64,000 nt of DNA. Origin: Spirochaetaceae bacterium. Lineage in GTDB: Bacteria; Spirochaetota; Spirochaetia; DSM-27196; SKKC01. Positions 17,148 to 25,556 of this stretch are shown here, piece by piece (the stretch's first letter is position 1; each line of letters begins with the position of its first letter). The notes under the pieces were generated by a model. The model ran no database searches, was not told the origin of the DNA, and saw only the letters and a list, made by a program, of their open reading frames with translations. Made by a program: the position numbers and the translations under genes. The stretch spans positions 1-64,000 of the forward strand of contig RECN01000077.1 in NCBI GenBank assembly GCA_007694005.1. The letters are read 5' to 3'.

Positions 17148-17885
17148 TCAGACCCGCCGCGTCCACATACCGGTCCACTCCCGTACGCGCTCGCTGCCAC
17201 GAGCGCGGATGTCGGCTGCCATGTCCTCACCGAAGAAAAACCCGCAGAGTTCGGCCGCCTGCTCGACACTGTCAAAGACGTAGTCGGTGGGAATTTCGCG
17301 GCGCGTGAAACCGTAGGCTGTTTCGAGCTGGGTATAGAACTGAGCGAGCCCTGCGACGGGAGCTTCGGGTTTCTCAACGTTTGTTCCAAGTGTTTCCAGG
17401 AATATGAGCGTACCACCGTTGCGGATCAGAGACGCTGCCGCATGGACGAGCTGATCGCAGCGCTCCTCTATGCCACCACCCGGGGCCGCCTCAGCATCGA
17501 GGATGGTATGTCCGAAACTCCAGCCTTCAATAAAGATGTCAGCCCCGACATTATCCACATCCGGATGCATGACCTGCTTTTTCATGCGGTCCAGATCAGT
17601 GTTCTCGCAGATGCGAAACGTCAGTCTGTGCAGAAAGGGGGACAGATTGTTCCTTGCCTGATCGATCATGTCCTCGCTGCGGTCAAGGAGAAGTGCGGAG
17701 GTGATGTATTTCACGTACCAGCCCGTCACTCGCCCGGTACCGACACCTGCCTCGACGACCCGGGTATTGCGCCAGTTCACAATCTCATATACGGCTTTGC
17801 GCAACTCACCGTCCGCATCTTCATGCTGTACCAGCTCATGATAGCGTGCAGCGTGATGATCATAGATTTCGTACATGTCAGGCAT
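17148..17885 (-). CDS. class I SAM-dependent methyltransferase
   Basis: Protein of about 245 residues with a SAM-binding motif I VVEAGVGTGRVT, an acidic strand end in LLLDRSEDM, and GGTLIFLETLG as the post-III strand. It starts at ATG 17885, overlapping the end of ribokinase by 8 bases and using a GTGGAG site within it. It resembles small-molecule methyltransferases of the Methyltransf_11/25 type. The substrate is unknown. The coupling to ribokinase could mean a nucleoside-related substrate, but this is only positional. Confidence 0.82.
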   Translation of the reverse strand: MPDMYEIYDHHAARYHELVQHEDADGELRKAVYEIVNWRNTRVVEAGVGTGRVTGWYVKYITSALLLDRSEDMIDQARNNLSPFLHRLTFRICENTDLDRMKKQVMHPDVDNVGADIFIEGWSFGHTILDAEAAPGGGIEERCDQLVHAAASLIRNGGTLIFLETLGTNVEKPEAPVAGLAQFYTQLETAYGFTRREIPTDYVFDSVEQAAELCGFFFGEDMAADIRARGSERVREWTGMWTRRV

Positions 17886-18786
17886 TGAAAGACTCCACTT
17901 CAGTTCGGTAAGGAATCGATGAACTGGCACCGGCCCTCGTCACGGCGATCGCAGCAGCCTTCTGGGCGAATGCGGCTGCGTCTTCGAACAGGGCTCCCTC
18001 GGTCAGCGCAACCGCGAGGGCACCGCTGAAGACGTCTCCCGCCGCTGTGGTATCGACCACGTCGACGGAGATTGCGTCGCGGTGTTCGATATCGAGGCCG
18101 CCATGGCGGTAGGTAATGCCCTGTGACCCTTCGGTCATGCACACCGTCTCGACACCGTATCCGTGCAGACGATCGATGAGAGACGCAACCGAACTGTCTC
18201 CCCCGGCATCGCCGACAAGAAGCGCCGCTTCGCCACGGTTCGGGGTCAGGACAGTGACCCGCTGAAGCAGATCGTGGTCAAGCGGTACCGCAGGAGCCGG
18301 GTTCAGCAAAACCGGTGTATTGACGTCGAACGCTACGTGCACTGCTTCGGTTACGACCGAAAGAGGGACTTCCAGCTGAACCAGAAGCATATCGGCCTCC
18401 CTGATCCGTGTTGCAAAGGCCCGCACGTCGTTCGGCGTCAGGCTGTAGTTCGCGCCGGGATCGAGGACAATGACATTCTCTCCGGCACACACGGTAATGA
18501 CCGCGACTCCGCTCGGGGTATCCGCAACCCTCTGCACGTCATCACAGTTCACGCCGCTGGCCTTGAGGTTGTCGAGAAGCTGGGTGCCAAAGGCATCGTC
18601 CCCGACACGGGCCAGCATGCGGACCGTTCCACCAAGGCGGGCGGCGGCGATCGCCTGGTTGGCTCCCTTGCCGCCGGGGACCGTCATAAAGCCCTGGCCG
18701 GAAACAGTCTCACCGGGAGCCGGCCAGCGAGGCGTCTGAATCACAAGATCCATATTGATGCTGCCGATTACACAGATATTCCCCAT
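17878..18786 (-). CDS. rbsK: ribokinase
   Basis: PfkB-family kinase of 302 residues that phosphorylates ribose at O5. The N-terminus GSINMDLV, then PGETV, and the ribose-binding GGKGANQA stretch are typical, as is the ribokinase-type anion-hole motif DTTAAGD near the C-terminus with its catalytic Asp. It is divergent from the nucleoside uptake and hydrolysis operon, so the likely ribose source is nucleoside cleavage rather than a ribose importer; no RbsABC-type ribose binding protein is seen. Confidence 0.92.
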   Translation of the reverse strand: MGNICVIGSINMDLVIQTPRWPAPGETVSGQGFMTVPGGKGANQAIAAARLGGTVRMLARVGDDAFGTQLLDNLKASGVNCDDVQRVADTPSGVAVITVCAGENVIVLDPGANYSLTPNDVRAFATRIREADMLLVQLEVPLSVVTEAVHVAFDVNTPVLLNPAPAVPLDHDLLQRVTVLTPNRGEAALLVGDAGGDSSVASLIDRLHGYGVETVCMTEGSQGITYRHGGLDIEHRDAISVDVVDTTAAGDVFSGALAVALTEGALFEDAAAFAQKAAAIAVTRAGASSSIPYRTEVESFNA

Positions 18787-18906
18787 ATGAGTCCACTATA
18801 CGGCGGCCTGTTCCTCCATGCAAGGCCACCACCGTCTCGATCTGCCGGACAGATATTCCTTCGAAAATCCGCACTCATCCCACTACCGTGGTCGGCAAAA
18901 CTGCGC

Positions 18907-18912
18907 TATGAT
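18907..18912 (+). promoter_or_regulatory. candidate -10 element for the nucleoside operon
   Basis: TATGAT lies 26 bases before the nucleoside hydrolase start, and an AGGAG ribosome site lies between them. No good -35 is found at 16-18 bases, so an activator may be needed or the call may be chance. The same GCTATGAT core occurs before the GH130 gene. Confidence 0.35.
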
Positions 18913-18938
18913 GTCACGACGCAGGAGACAGAATACGC

Positions 18939-19847
18939 ATGCCAACACCGTTCATCATAGATACTGACTGCGGCATAGACGACGCAGTCGCCATACTCAT
19001 GGCTTTATATCACCCCGCAGCCGATGTGGTCGGTATCACAACCCTGAGTGGGAACGTGAAGCGGGAACACGTTACGCGGAACGTCTGTGACCTGTTGAGT
19101 TATGTCGATCATACCGATATCCCCGTGTTTGAAGGTGCAGACCGACCCCTCGTGCAGGACCCCGTGCTCGCAACGAGTATTCACGGTCCGACGGGTCTCG
19201 GCACCGTCGATCTCCCCGAATCGGGGAAGGCCCCCGTATCGGCAAATGCAGCAGCGGGAATCGCTGATATGCTGCGAAAACACCCTGGAGCGACGGTGGT
19301 AGCGCTCGGACCACTCACAAACATCGCAATCACGCTGAATATGTACCCGGAAGTTGCCGAACAGATCGGATCGCTTGTCATAATGGGTGGCGCCCTCCAC
19401 ACGGGTAACGTGACGAGGTTCGCCGAGTTCAACTTCTTCGCCGATCCCGAGGCCGCCGACGTCGTTCTACGGTCGGGCGTTCCACTGACGATTGTTCCGT
19501 GGGAAGCGTGCATGGCGTCACGCATGAATCGTGAGCGGCTCGCCGAGGCTGTCGGGAATCAGGCCCGGAAAGGGAAACTCGTACAGGATCTGCAGGAGTG
19601 GATCTTTCGCTTCATGGAGAAGCGCTATGGCGAAGCGTTTACCTCCCTTGCGGACCCGGTAGCCATGGCGGTGGCGCTCGATCCGAATGTCGTCTGGGCG
19701 CGCCACGACGGCAATCTTAAGATGGAGCTGGGGCACAACGCACTGCGCGGCGCAAGCGTTCCCTGGAACGGCAGCGGCATGAACATTATTGATGAATTGG
19801 ACATGGAGGCCTTCGTCGCCATGTTACAAGACGTGTTTACGACGTAA
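18939..19847 (+). CDS. nucleoside hydrolase (first copy, lacks the usual active-site His)
   Basis: IUNH-family enzyme of 302 residues that cleaves the N-glycosidic bond of ribonucleosides to base and ribose. The calcium/ribose motif D-x-D-x-x-x-D-D is complete at Asp8, Asp10, Asp14 and Asp15. The NF and PEAAD region (FNFFADPEAAD) and the MGG motif are present. In the C-terminal metal motif, normally His-Asp, the sequence is Ala238-Asp239, so the His that helps protonate the leaving base in inosine-uridine hydrolases is missing. It may therefore prefer another base or substrate. Good ribosome site (AGGAG). First gene of the operon. Confidence 0.9.
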   Translation: MPTPFIIDTDCGIDDAVAILMALYHPAADVVGITTLSGNVKREHVTRNVCDLLSYVDHTDIPVFEGADRPLVQDPVLATSIHGPTGLGTVDLPESGKAPVSANAAAGIADMLRKHPGATVVALGPLTNIAITLNMYPEVAEQIGSLVIMGGALHTGNVTRFAEFNFFADPEAADVVLRSGVPLTIVPWEACMASRMNRERLAEAVGNQARKGKLVQDLQEWIFRFMEKRYGEAFTSLADPVAMAVALDPNVVWARHDGNLKMELGHNALRGASVPWNGSGMNIIDELDMEAFVAMLQDVFTT

Positions 19848-19879
19848 ACACACACCACACACAAAAAGGAGAGTACGTT

Positions 19880-20935
19880 ATGAAGCGTATACTCATATTG
19901 GTGATTGCCGGACTTGTTCTCATCGGTAGCCTGTCTTTTGCCGGTGGACGACAGGAAGCGGCAAGTGACAGCACGCGCGTCCTGCTGTATCTCAACGGAA
20001 CGCGTGGCGACCAGTCGTTCTTCGACTCAGCCTCACGCGGAATCACGATCGCAGCGGAACAGTTCGATATCGAGACCCGCATCGTTGAAGGCGGCTACGA
20101 TTCGTCCGCGTGGCAGCCGGACCTTGCTCAGCTGGCAGGCGGTGGCTGGGACATCCTGATCGCAGGTACCTGGCAGCTTGCAGAGTACGTACAGGACCTT
20201 GCGGTTCAGTACCCTGATACCACGTTCATTGTCTATGACACTGCAGTCGACTATTCGGCGGGAGATTTCTCGAACGTATACTCGATCCTCTACAGCCAGA
20301 ATGAAGGCAGCTTCCTTGCCGGAGCTCTTGCAGGAATGCTGACAGCCTCAGATCTTGATCTGTCGCGATCCGGTAACACCGTCGGCTTCATCGGTGGTAT
20401 GGACATTCCCGTCATTAACGACTTCCGCGTCGGTTTCGAACAGGGCGCTCGCCAGGTAAACCCGGAAGTGCGGGTGCTCGCGGCGTATGTCGGTAACTTC
20501 AATGATCCCGCGCGCGGCAAGGAACTCGCACTTGCTCAGATCGAGCAGGGAGCAGACGTCATTTTTGCAGCGGCGGGCGAAAGCGGCCTTGGTGCACTTG
20601 AAGCAGCCGGCGAACAGGGAGTCTATTCCATCGGTGTAGACTCGGATCAGTACCTGCTGCTGAGGGATAACCAGCCCAACATTGCAGCATCGGTCGTAAC
20701 CTCGATGCTCAAGAACGTCGACAACTCGATGCTCCGCGCGATTGAGCGCTATCTCGATGGAACGCTTGCAATCGGCCAGGCAGAGGTTCTGGGCATACGG
20801 GAAGAAGGCGTCGGCATAGCCCGAAACGAGAACTTCGACCGCATCGTGCCTCAAGCCATGGTGGACGAGCTGGATCGCCTCATCGACATGATCGATTCGG
20901 GTGAAATCGTCGTCGAGACTGCAATCGGCGAGTAA
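19880..20935 (+). CDS. BMP-family nucleoside-binding protein (PnrA-like)
   Basis: Periplasmic binding protein of 351 residues. The signal peptide ends at SLSFAGGRQE, a cleavage style common in spirochaetes, without a lipobox Cys. The body carries RGDQSFFDSA, then SILYSQNEGSFLAGALAGM, then IGGMDIPVINDFRVGFEQGA, and FAAAGESGLGALEAA, which are the conserved segments of the BMP/Med family that includes the purine-nucleoside receptor PnrA of Treponema. It delivers nucleosides to the ABC importer encoded downstream. Strong AAAAGGAG ribosome site. A terminator-like hairpin follows it, fitting the higher expression usual for binding proteins. Confidence 0.92.
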   Translation: MKRILILVIAGLVLIGSLSFAGGRQEAASDSTRVLLYLNGTRGDQSFFDSASRGITIAAEQFDIETRIVEGGYDSSAWQPDLAQLAGGGWDILIAGTWQLAEYVQDLAVQYPDTTFIVYDTAVDYSAGDFSNVYSILYSQNEGSFLAGALAGMLTASDLDLSRSGNTVGFIGGMDIPVINDFRVGFEQGARQVNPEVRVLAAYVGNFNDPARGKELALAQIEQGADVIFAAAGESGLGALEAAGEQGVYSIGVDSDQYLLLRDNQPNIAASVVTSMLKNVDNSMLRAIERYLDGTLAIGQAEVLGIREEGVGIARNENFDRIVPQAMVDELDRLIDMIDSGEIVVETAIGE

Positions 20936-20950
20936 TCAGACCCATTCAGC

Positions 20951-20987
20951 GCCCTGCGAGCTTCGGCTTGTAGGGCGTTCGTTTTTT
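20951..20987 (+). terminator. terminator-like hairpin with UUCG tetraloop inside the operon
   Basis: Arms at 20951-20961 and 20966-20976 pair over 11 positions, two of them G-U, around a C-UUCG-G tetraloop, followed by GTTCG and six T residues at 20982-20987. It lies between the binding-protein and ATPase genes and probably gives partial termination or mRNA stabilisation, lowering expression of the membrane components. Confidence 0.75.
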
Positions 20988-21006
20988 CTCCACGGAACAA
21001 CGAAAC

Positions 21007-22554
21007 ATGGAAACCATTTTATCTATACAGAACCTCTGGAAAATCTATCCGAATGGGACTGTGGCAAATCAGGATGTCAGTGTCGACATCAAAGAAGGCA
21101 CCATACACGCGATTGTCGGCGAAAACGGAGCCGGTAAGACGACCCTCATGAAAGTCGTCTTTGGCATTACGCAGGCGAAGAGCGGAAACATCTCACTCAG
21201 GGGTACGCCCTTCGCTCCATCACAGCCGAGCGAGGCCATCGATGCAGGCATAGGCATGGTCCACCAGCACCTGATGCTCGCCCCGGAGCTGACCGTTGCC
21301 GAGAACATAGTCCTTGGTGTGGAACCGAAACGCGGTGGTGTATTTTTTGATTTCGACACGGCCGTACAAACGGCACAAGAGACCTCCGAAAAATACCAGC
21401 TCGCGGTCCCCGTAGATAAACTAATCAGCGAGCTTCCGATCGGTACGCGGCAGCGTGTCGAAATTCTCAAGGCCCTGTACCGTAATGCGGAACTACTCAT
21501 TCTCGATGAGCCGACGGCAGTCCTGACACCACAGGAGACCGAAATCCTGTTTCAGACGCTCGATCAGCTCAAAGAGCAGGGAAAAACCATCGTTTTTATC
21601 TCCCACAAGCTGAAAGAGGTGAAGCGCATTGCGGACACGGTGACCATCATGCGGGCGGCAAAGGTCATCGACACGAAACCTGCGTCAGAACTCTCGATCG
21701 AGGGGATAGCCGAACTGATGGTCGGTCACAAGATTGACCTGAGCAGGGTAGCCGCTCCTGAGCACATCGGTCCGGCGAAACTCTCGGTACGCAACTTGAA
21801 CATGACCCGGGACGACGGTGTCGAGGCAGTAAGAAAGGTATCCTTCGAGGTTGCCGGAGGGGAGATACTCGGGGTTGCAGGGGTCGAAGGAAACGGACAG
21901 ACCGAACTCGTTCGTGCACTCGTCGGACTGCTCCCCGTCGATTCAGGCGAAATCCTTGTCGGTTCGACGGACATCGCGCGGCTGAGCCCGAAGGAAATAC
22001 GACAGCTCGGAGTTTCGCACATCCCCGAAGACCGCATGGAAGACGGTGTTGCTCCGCTCATGAGCATACAGGAGAACATCATAGTAGACCGCTATGAGAA
22101 GCCTGATTTCTCCACCTGGTTCCGAATCTTCTGGAAAAACGTGCTTGCGCATACCGTCGGACTGATCCGGGATTATCGCATTCACGCGGGCTCGCCGAAA
22201 CATGAAATATCATCGCTGTCAGGCGGCAACATACAGAAATGTGTTGTAGCCCGGGAACTGTCGGCGGATCCGGATGTCGTCGTCGCATCCCAGCCGACCC
22301 GTGGTGTCGATATCGGCAGCTGGGAACACCTTCATAGTCTCATCGTTGAGGCTCGCAATCGTGGTCGGGCAGTGTTTCTCGTATCCGCAGACCTCGACGA
22401 AGTCCTCAAGCTTTCGACCCGAATCATCGTCATGTTCGAAGGCGAGATCGTAGCCCGCTTCGAAGACGCCTCGACGGTAACCGCCCAGGACCTCGGACCT
22501 TATATGCTCGGAATCAAGCGACAGGAGGAAAGCAGTGCAACAGTTTCTGCTTAA
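21007..22554 (+). CDS. nucleoside ABC transporter ATPase, two NBDs
   Basis: ATPase of 515 residues with two nucleotide-binding domains, as in RbsA and NupA. NBD1 has a full Walker A (GENGAGKTT), a signature region ELPIGTRQRVEI and Walker B ELLILDEPTAVL. NBD2 has the family's degenerate Walker A GVEGNGQTE, the signature LSGGNIQKC and a Walker B with ASQPTRGVD. One site is thus probably the main hydrolytic site. It pairs with the two following permeases; the next gene overlaps its end by 20 bases. Confidence 0.94.
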   Translation: METILSIQNLWKIYPNGTVANQDVSVDIKEGTIHAIVGENGAGKTTLMKVVFGITQAKSGNISLRGTPFAPSQPSEAIDAGIGMVHQHLMLAPELTVAENIVLGVEPKRGGVFFDFDTAVQTAQETSEKYQLAVPVDKLISELPIGTRQRVEILKALYRNAELLILDEPTAVLTPQETEILFQTLDQLKEQGKTIVFISHKLKEVKRIADTVTIMRAAKVIDTKPASELSIEGIAELMVGHKIDLSRVAAPEHIGPAKLSVRNLNMTRDDGVEAVRKVSFEVAGGEILGVAGVEGNGQTELVRALVGLLPVDSGEILVGSTDIARLSPKEIRQLGVSHIPEDRMEDGVAPLMSIQENIIVDRYEKPDFSTWFRIFWKNVLAHTVGLIRDYRIHAGSPKHEISSLSGGNIQKCVVARELSADPDVVVASQPTRGVDIGSWEHLHSLIVEARNRGRAVFLVSADLDEVLKLSTRIIVMFEGEIVARFEDASTVTAQDLGPYMLGIKRQEESSATVSA

Positions 22555-23596
22555 GAACTTCGATGCGGTCCGCACTGCGATCGCAATCCTCATCGGCATG
22601 CTCATCTGCGTTCTTCTGATTATTCTCGTCAGCAGTTCGCCGGGAGACTCGATCTCGATATTTCTGTTCGGTCCGTTCAGCTCGCAACGAACGATCGCGA
22701 GTATCTTCGAGATTGCGACACCTATTATCTTCACGGGGGTGGCCCTGTCGATCGCGTTTCAGGCGGAGCAGTTCTATATCGGCGCAGAAGGCGCGTTCTA
22801 TATTACTGCAGCAGTCGGGACGGCCTTTGCAGTTTCCACCTCCATGCCCTGGTTTTTCCACATTCCCCTCATTCTACTGGTCTCCGGAACGTTCGGAGGT
22901 CTGTGGGGTCTGATTCCGGGATACCTGAAGGCGAGATTCAATACCAGTGAGGTCGTCACGGCACTCATGCTGAACTTCGTTGCCCTCTACGCCGGCCTGT
23001 ATCTGATCAACAACTTCTTCCGTGACCGGGCTGCCGGGTTTATGGTTTCCTTCCGGCTTCCCGAGAGTGCCGAGCTGTCCCGTTTCATCGACCGGACGCG
23101 CATACACTGGGGAGTCGTGCTCGCCTTAGTCGTCGCAGTCTGGGCCTATTATTTTCTCTACCATACCCGCACGGGGTACGAGATCCGCACCGTCGGTCAC
23201 AATCCGAAGTTCGCCCGTTTCGGCGGAATTAACGTGTTCAAGGTCATCATCATTGTACATATTCTGACCGGTGCAATCGCCGGCATGGGAGGCATGGTCG
23301 AGATCATGGGTATACACCGCCGGTTCAACTGGCAGGATCTTCCGGGACAGGGATGGGACGGTGTCATTGTCGCCATTATCGGACGCATGCACCCCCTCTA
23401 CGTCGTAGCAGCTGCGATTTTTCTCGGTTACCTCCGTGTCGGGGGACAACAGCTCAGACTCATGTCCGACGTACCGTTTGAACTCGTTCTGGTCATTCAG
23501 TCGGCGATCATTCTGCTGATTACAGCGCGCGCGTTTCTCTCGCAGTGGGAAGCACGAATGGTGATCCGTCAGGCAAGTGAGGAGGCGGAATCATGA
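22535..23596 (+). CDS. nucleoside ABC transporter permease 1 (NupB/YufP-like)
   Basis: Membrane protein of 353 residues with about nine hydrophobic segments, of the BPD_transp_2 (branched-chain amino acid/RbsC) type. Conserved parts are FFIGAEG-like FYIGAEGAFYI, then FNTSEVVTALMLNFVALY, and GHNPKFARFGGINV. It starts at a GTG overlapping the ATPase gene and is coupled to the next permease by a 4-base overlap. It forms a heterodimeric channel with that protein. Confidence 0.92.
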   Translation: MQQFLLKNFDAVRTAIAILIGMLICVLLIILVSSSPGDSISIFLFGPFSSQRTIASIFEIATPIIFTGVALSIAFQAEQFYIGAEGAFYITAAVGTAFAVSTSMPWFFHIPLILLVSGTFGGLWGLIPGYLKARFNTSEVVTALMLNFVALYAGLYLINNFFRDRAAGFMVSFRLPESAELSRFIDRTRIHWGVVLALVVAVWAYYFLYHTRTGYEIRTVGHNPKFARFGGINVFKVIIIVHILTGAIAGMGGMVEIMGIHRRFNWQDLPGQGWDGVIVAIIGRMHPLYVVAAAIFLGYLRVGGQQLRLMSDVPFELVLVIQSAIILLITARAFLSQWEARMVIRQASEEAES

Positions 23597-24555
23597 GCAC
23601 CCTTCTGGAGAGCATTTTTTCTGTTGAGTTCTTTTTCGCCGTTCTTCGCGTCTCTACGCCGCTGATCTTTCCCGCCCTGGGAGTTGCCATTACTGCGATG
23701 AGTGGAAATATCAACATCGGACTCGAGGGTATAATGCTCATTGCTGCCTTTACCGGAGTAATTGTGAGCATCTACACCGAGAGCCTCATGCTTGCCCTTC
23801 TTGCCGGTGTCGCATCCGGGATATTCTTCGGCGCGGCACTCGGGTACTTTCACCTGAAGCTCAAGGCGGACATTATTCTCGCCGCTGTGGCCCTGAATTT
23901 TCTCGCGAGCGGGTTGACGATCTTTCTGCTCATCGTGATCACCGGCGGCCGCAATACGAGTGCTCTGCGCAGCCTGACCTTTCCGAGCTTTCACATCCCC
24001 GTCCTGCGAAGCATTCCCGTCCTCGGCCCTATCCTGAGCGGCCACAATATCATGACCTACGTCGCCTTTCTCTCGGTGTTCGTGTATTACGTGGTGATGT
24101 TCAAGACGCCACTGGGTCTGCGCATACGCGCGGTCGGACAGAACCCTGACGCAGCGCGATCGGTCGGCATTAACGTTGACCGGGTCAAACTCTATGCGCT
24201 CATGATTTCAGGGGTGTTCGGCGCACTCGGTGGCTTGTACCTGTCCATGGGCTATGTGTCCTGGTTTTCCCGCGACATGGTTGCGGGACGCGGATTTATT
24301 GCCGTTGCAGCGGCGACTATGGGCGGTAACCTCTCCTTCGGAACTCTGCTCGGGTCCATGCTCTTCGGACTCGTCAATACTGCAACGATCTATATTTCAT
24401 CACTCGACATCCCCTCGGATCTGGTGCAGAGCATCCCCTACCTTGCGACGGTCATCGTTCTTGCGATCTATTCAGCCCGGAATTTCGCGCCGCGAAAACG
24501 CAAGGCCGGTAGCGCACACCATCCCGAAAACGAACATCACGAGAAAAAACCATGA
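23593..24555 (+). CDS. nucleoside ABC transporter permease 2 (NupC/YufQ-like)
   Basis: Membrane protein of 320 residues with about eight to nine hydrophobic segments. Family marks are NINIGLEGIMLIAAF, then ADIILAAVALNFLASG, and RAVGQNPDAARSVGINV. It partners with the preceding permease. The Arg/Lys/His-rich C-terminal tail is short. Its start and stop both overlap neighbouring genes by four bases (ATGA), so the permease, the second nucleoside hydrolase and the first permease are translationally coupled. Confidence 0.92.
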   Translation: MSTLLESIFSVEFFFAVLRVSTPLIFPALGVAITAMSGNINIGLEGIMLIAAFTGVIVSIYTESLMLALLAGVASGIFFGAALGYFHLKLKADIILAAVALNFLASGLTIFLLIVITGGRNTSALRSLTFPSFHIPVLRSIPVLGPILSGHNIMTYVAFLSVFVYYVVMFKTPLGLRIRAVGQNPDAARSVGINVDRVKLYALMISGVFGALGGLYLSMGYVSWFSRDMVAGRGFIAVAAATMGGNLSFGTLLGSMLFGLVNTATIYISSLDIPSDLVQSIPYLATVIVLAIYSARNFAPRKRKAGSAHHPENEHHEKKP

Positions 24556-25523
24556 CGATATCCACAGCACACACCGACAAACCGCTACCGATCATTATCG
24601 ACTGTGATCCCGGCCACGACGACATGGTCGCTATCATGACCGCCTTTGTCGCAAGCGACATCGATCTCCGCGGTATCACCACGGTCGCTGGCAATCAAAC
24701 CGGGGAGAAGACCTTTCTCAACGCACGTCGCATTCTCTCCCTGCTCAAGGCAGATGAAGTGCCGCTGGCGCGGGGGTGCGACGTTCCGCTTGTCCGTCCT
24801 CTGCATATAGCGGAGAACATTCACGGCGACTCGGGTCTCGACGGGGCAGACCTTCCGGAACCGCGAGAAGCGTATTCTTCGCTGCACGCTGTGGACTTCA
24901 TTGCGGACCTGCTGTCGAGATCCGATACGCCGCTGACCCTTGTACCGACCGGTCCGCTTACCAACATAGCGCTGTTTATCCGGCGCTATCCCGAGTTACT
25001 CTCGCGAGTCGAGCGCATCGTTCTCATGGGCGGCGGCGTCAGCGAATCGAACGTTACCCCGGCTGCGGAGTTCAATATCTTCGTTGACCCCGAAGCAGCC
25101 GATATCGTGTTTCGCTCCGGTCTGCCTCTTACGATGGTCGGACTTGACGTGACCAATCGCGCGATGTTGAACCTGGACGATATTGCCTCCCTTCAGGCAT
25201 CCGACGGACCTGTTTCGCACATTGTCGGTGACCTTCTGGCGTTTTTTGCGGGCACCTACAAGAAAGTGTTCGGCATGGCGGGTGCAGCCCTTCACGATGC
25301 ACTTGCGGTAGCTGTAGCCGCTTCCCCGGATATCGTTACCGCGCGCGATCTGCATGTAGCGGTAGAAACGAAAGGGGAGCATACTGTAGGGAGAACAGTT
25401 GCAGACCTGTATGGCGTCACGGGAAATGCACCGAATGCGAGCGTTGCCCTGGACATCGACACGGAACGCTTCCGGTCGCTCATGTTTTCGGTCTTTTCGG
25501 AGCTTGACTCCCGCTGCAGGTGA
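24552..25523 (+). CDS. nucleoside hydrolase (second copy, complete active site)
   Basis: IUNH-family enzyme of 323 residues. It has IDCDPGHDDM (the calcium motif D-x-D-x-x-x-D-D), then NIHGDSGLDG, MGGGVSESNVT, FNIFVDPEAADIVF, and the C-terminal His248-Asp249 in ALHDALAVA. Unlike the first copy it keeps the leaving-group His, so it is expected to act as a normal purine or mixed ribonucleoside hydrolase. Cytoplasmic. The substrates come through the ABC importer; ribose goes to ribokinase. Confidence 0.93.
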   Translation: MTISTAHTDKPLPIIIDCDPGHDDMVAIMTAFVASDIDLRGITTVAGNQTGEKTFLNARRILSLLKADEVPLARGCDVPLVRPLHIAENIHGDSGLDGADLPEPREAYSSLHAVDFIADLLSRSDTPLTLVPTGPLTNIALFIRRYPELLSRVERIVLMGGGVSESNVTPAAEFNIFVDPEAADIVFRSGLPLTMVGLDVTNRAMLNLDDIASLQASDGPVSHIVGDLLAFFAGTYKKVFGMAGAALHDALAVAVAASPDIVTARDLHVAVETKGEHTVGRTVADLYGVTGNAPNASVALDIDTERFRSLMFSVFSELDSRCR

Positions 25524-25556
25524 CATCAAGGAACTGACACCGGAAGGAGGTGCGTT

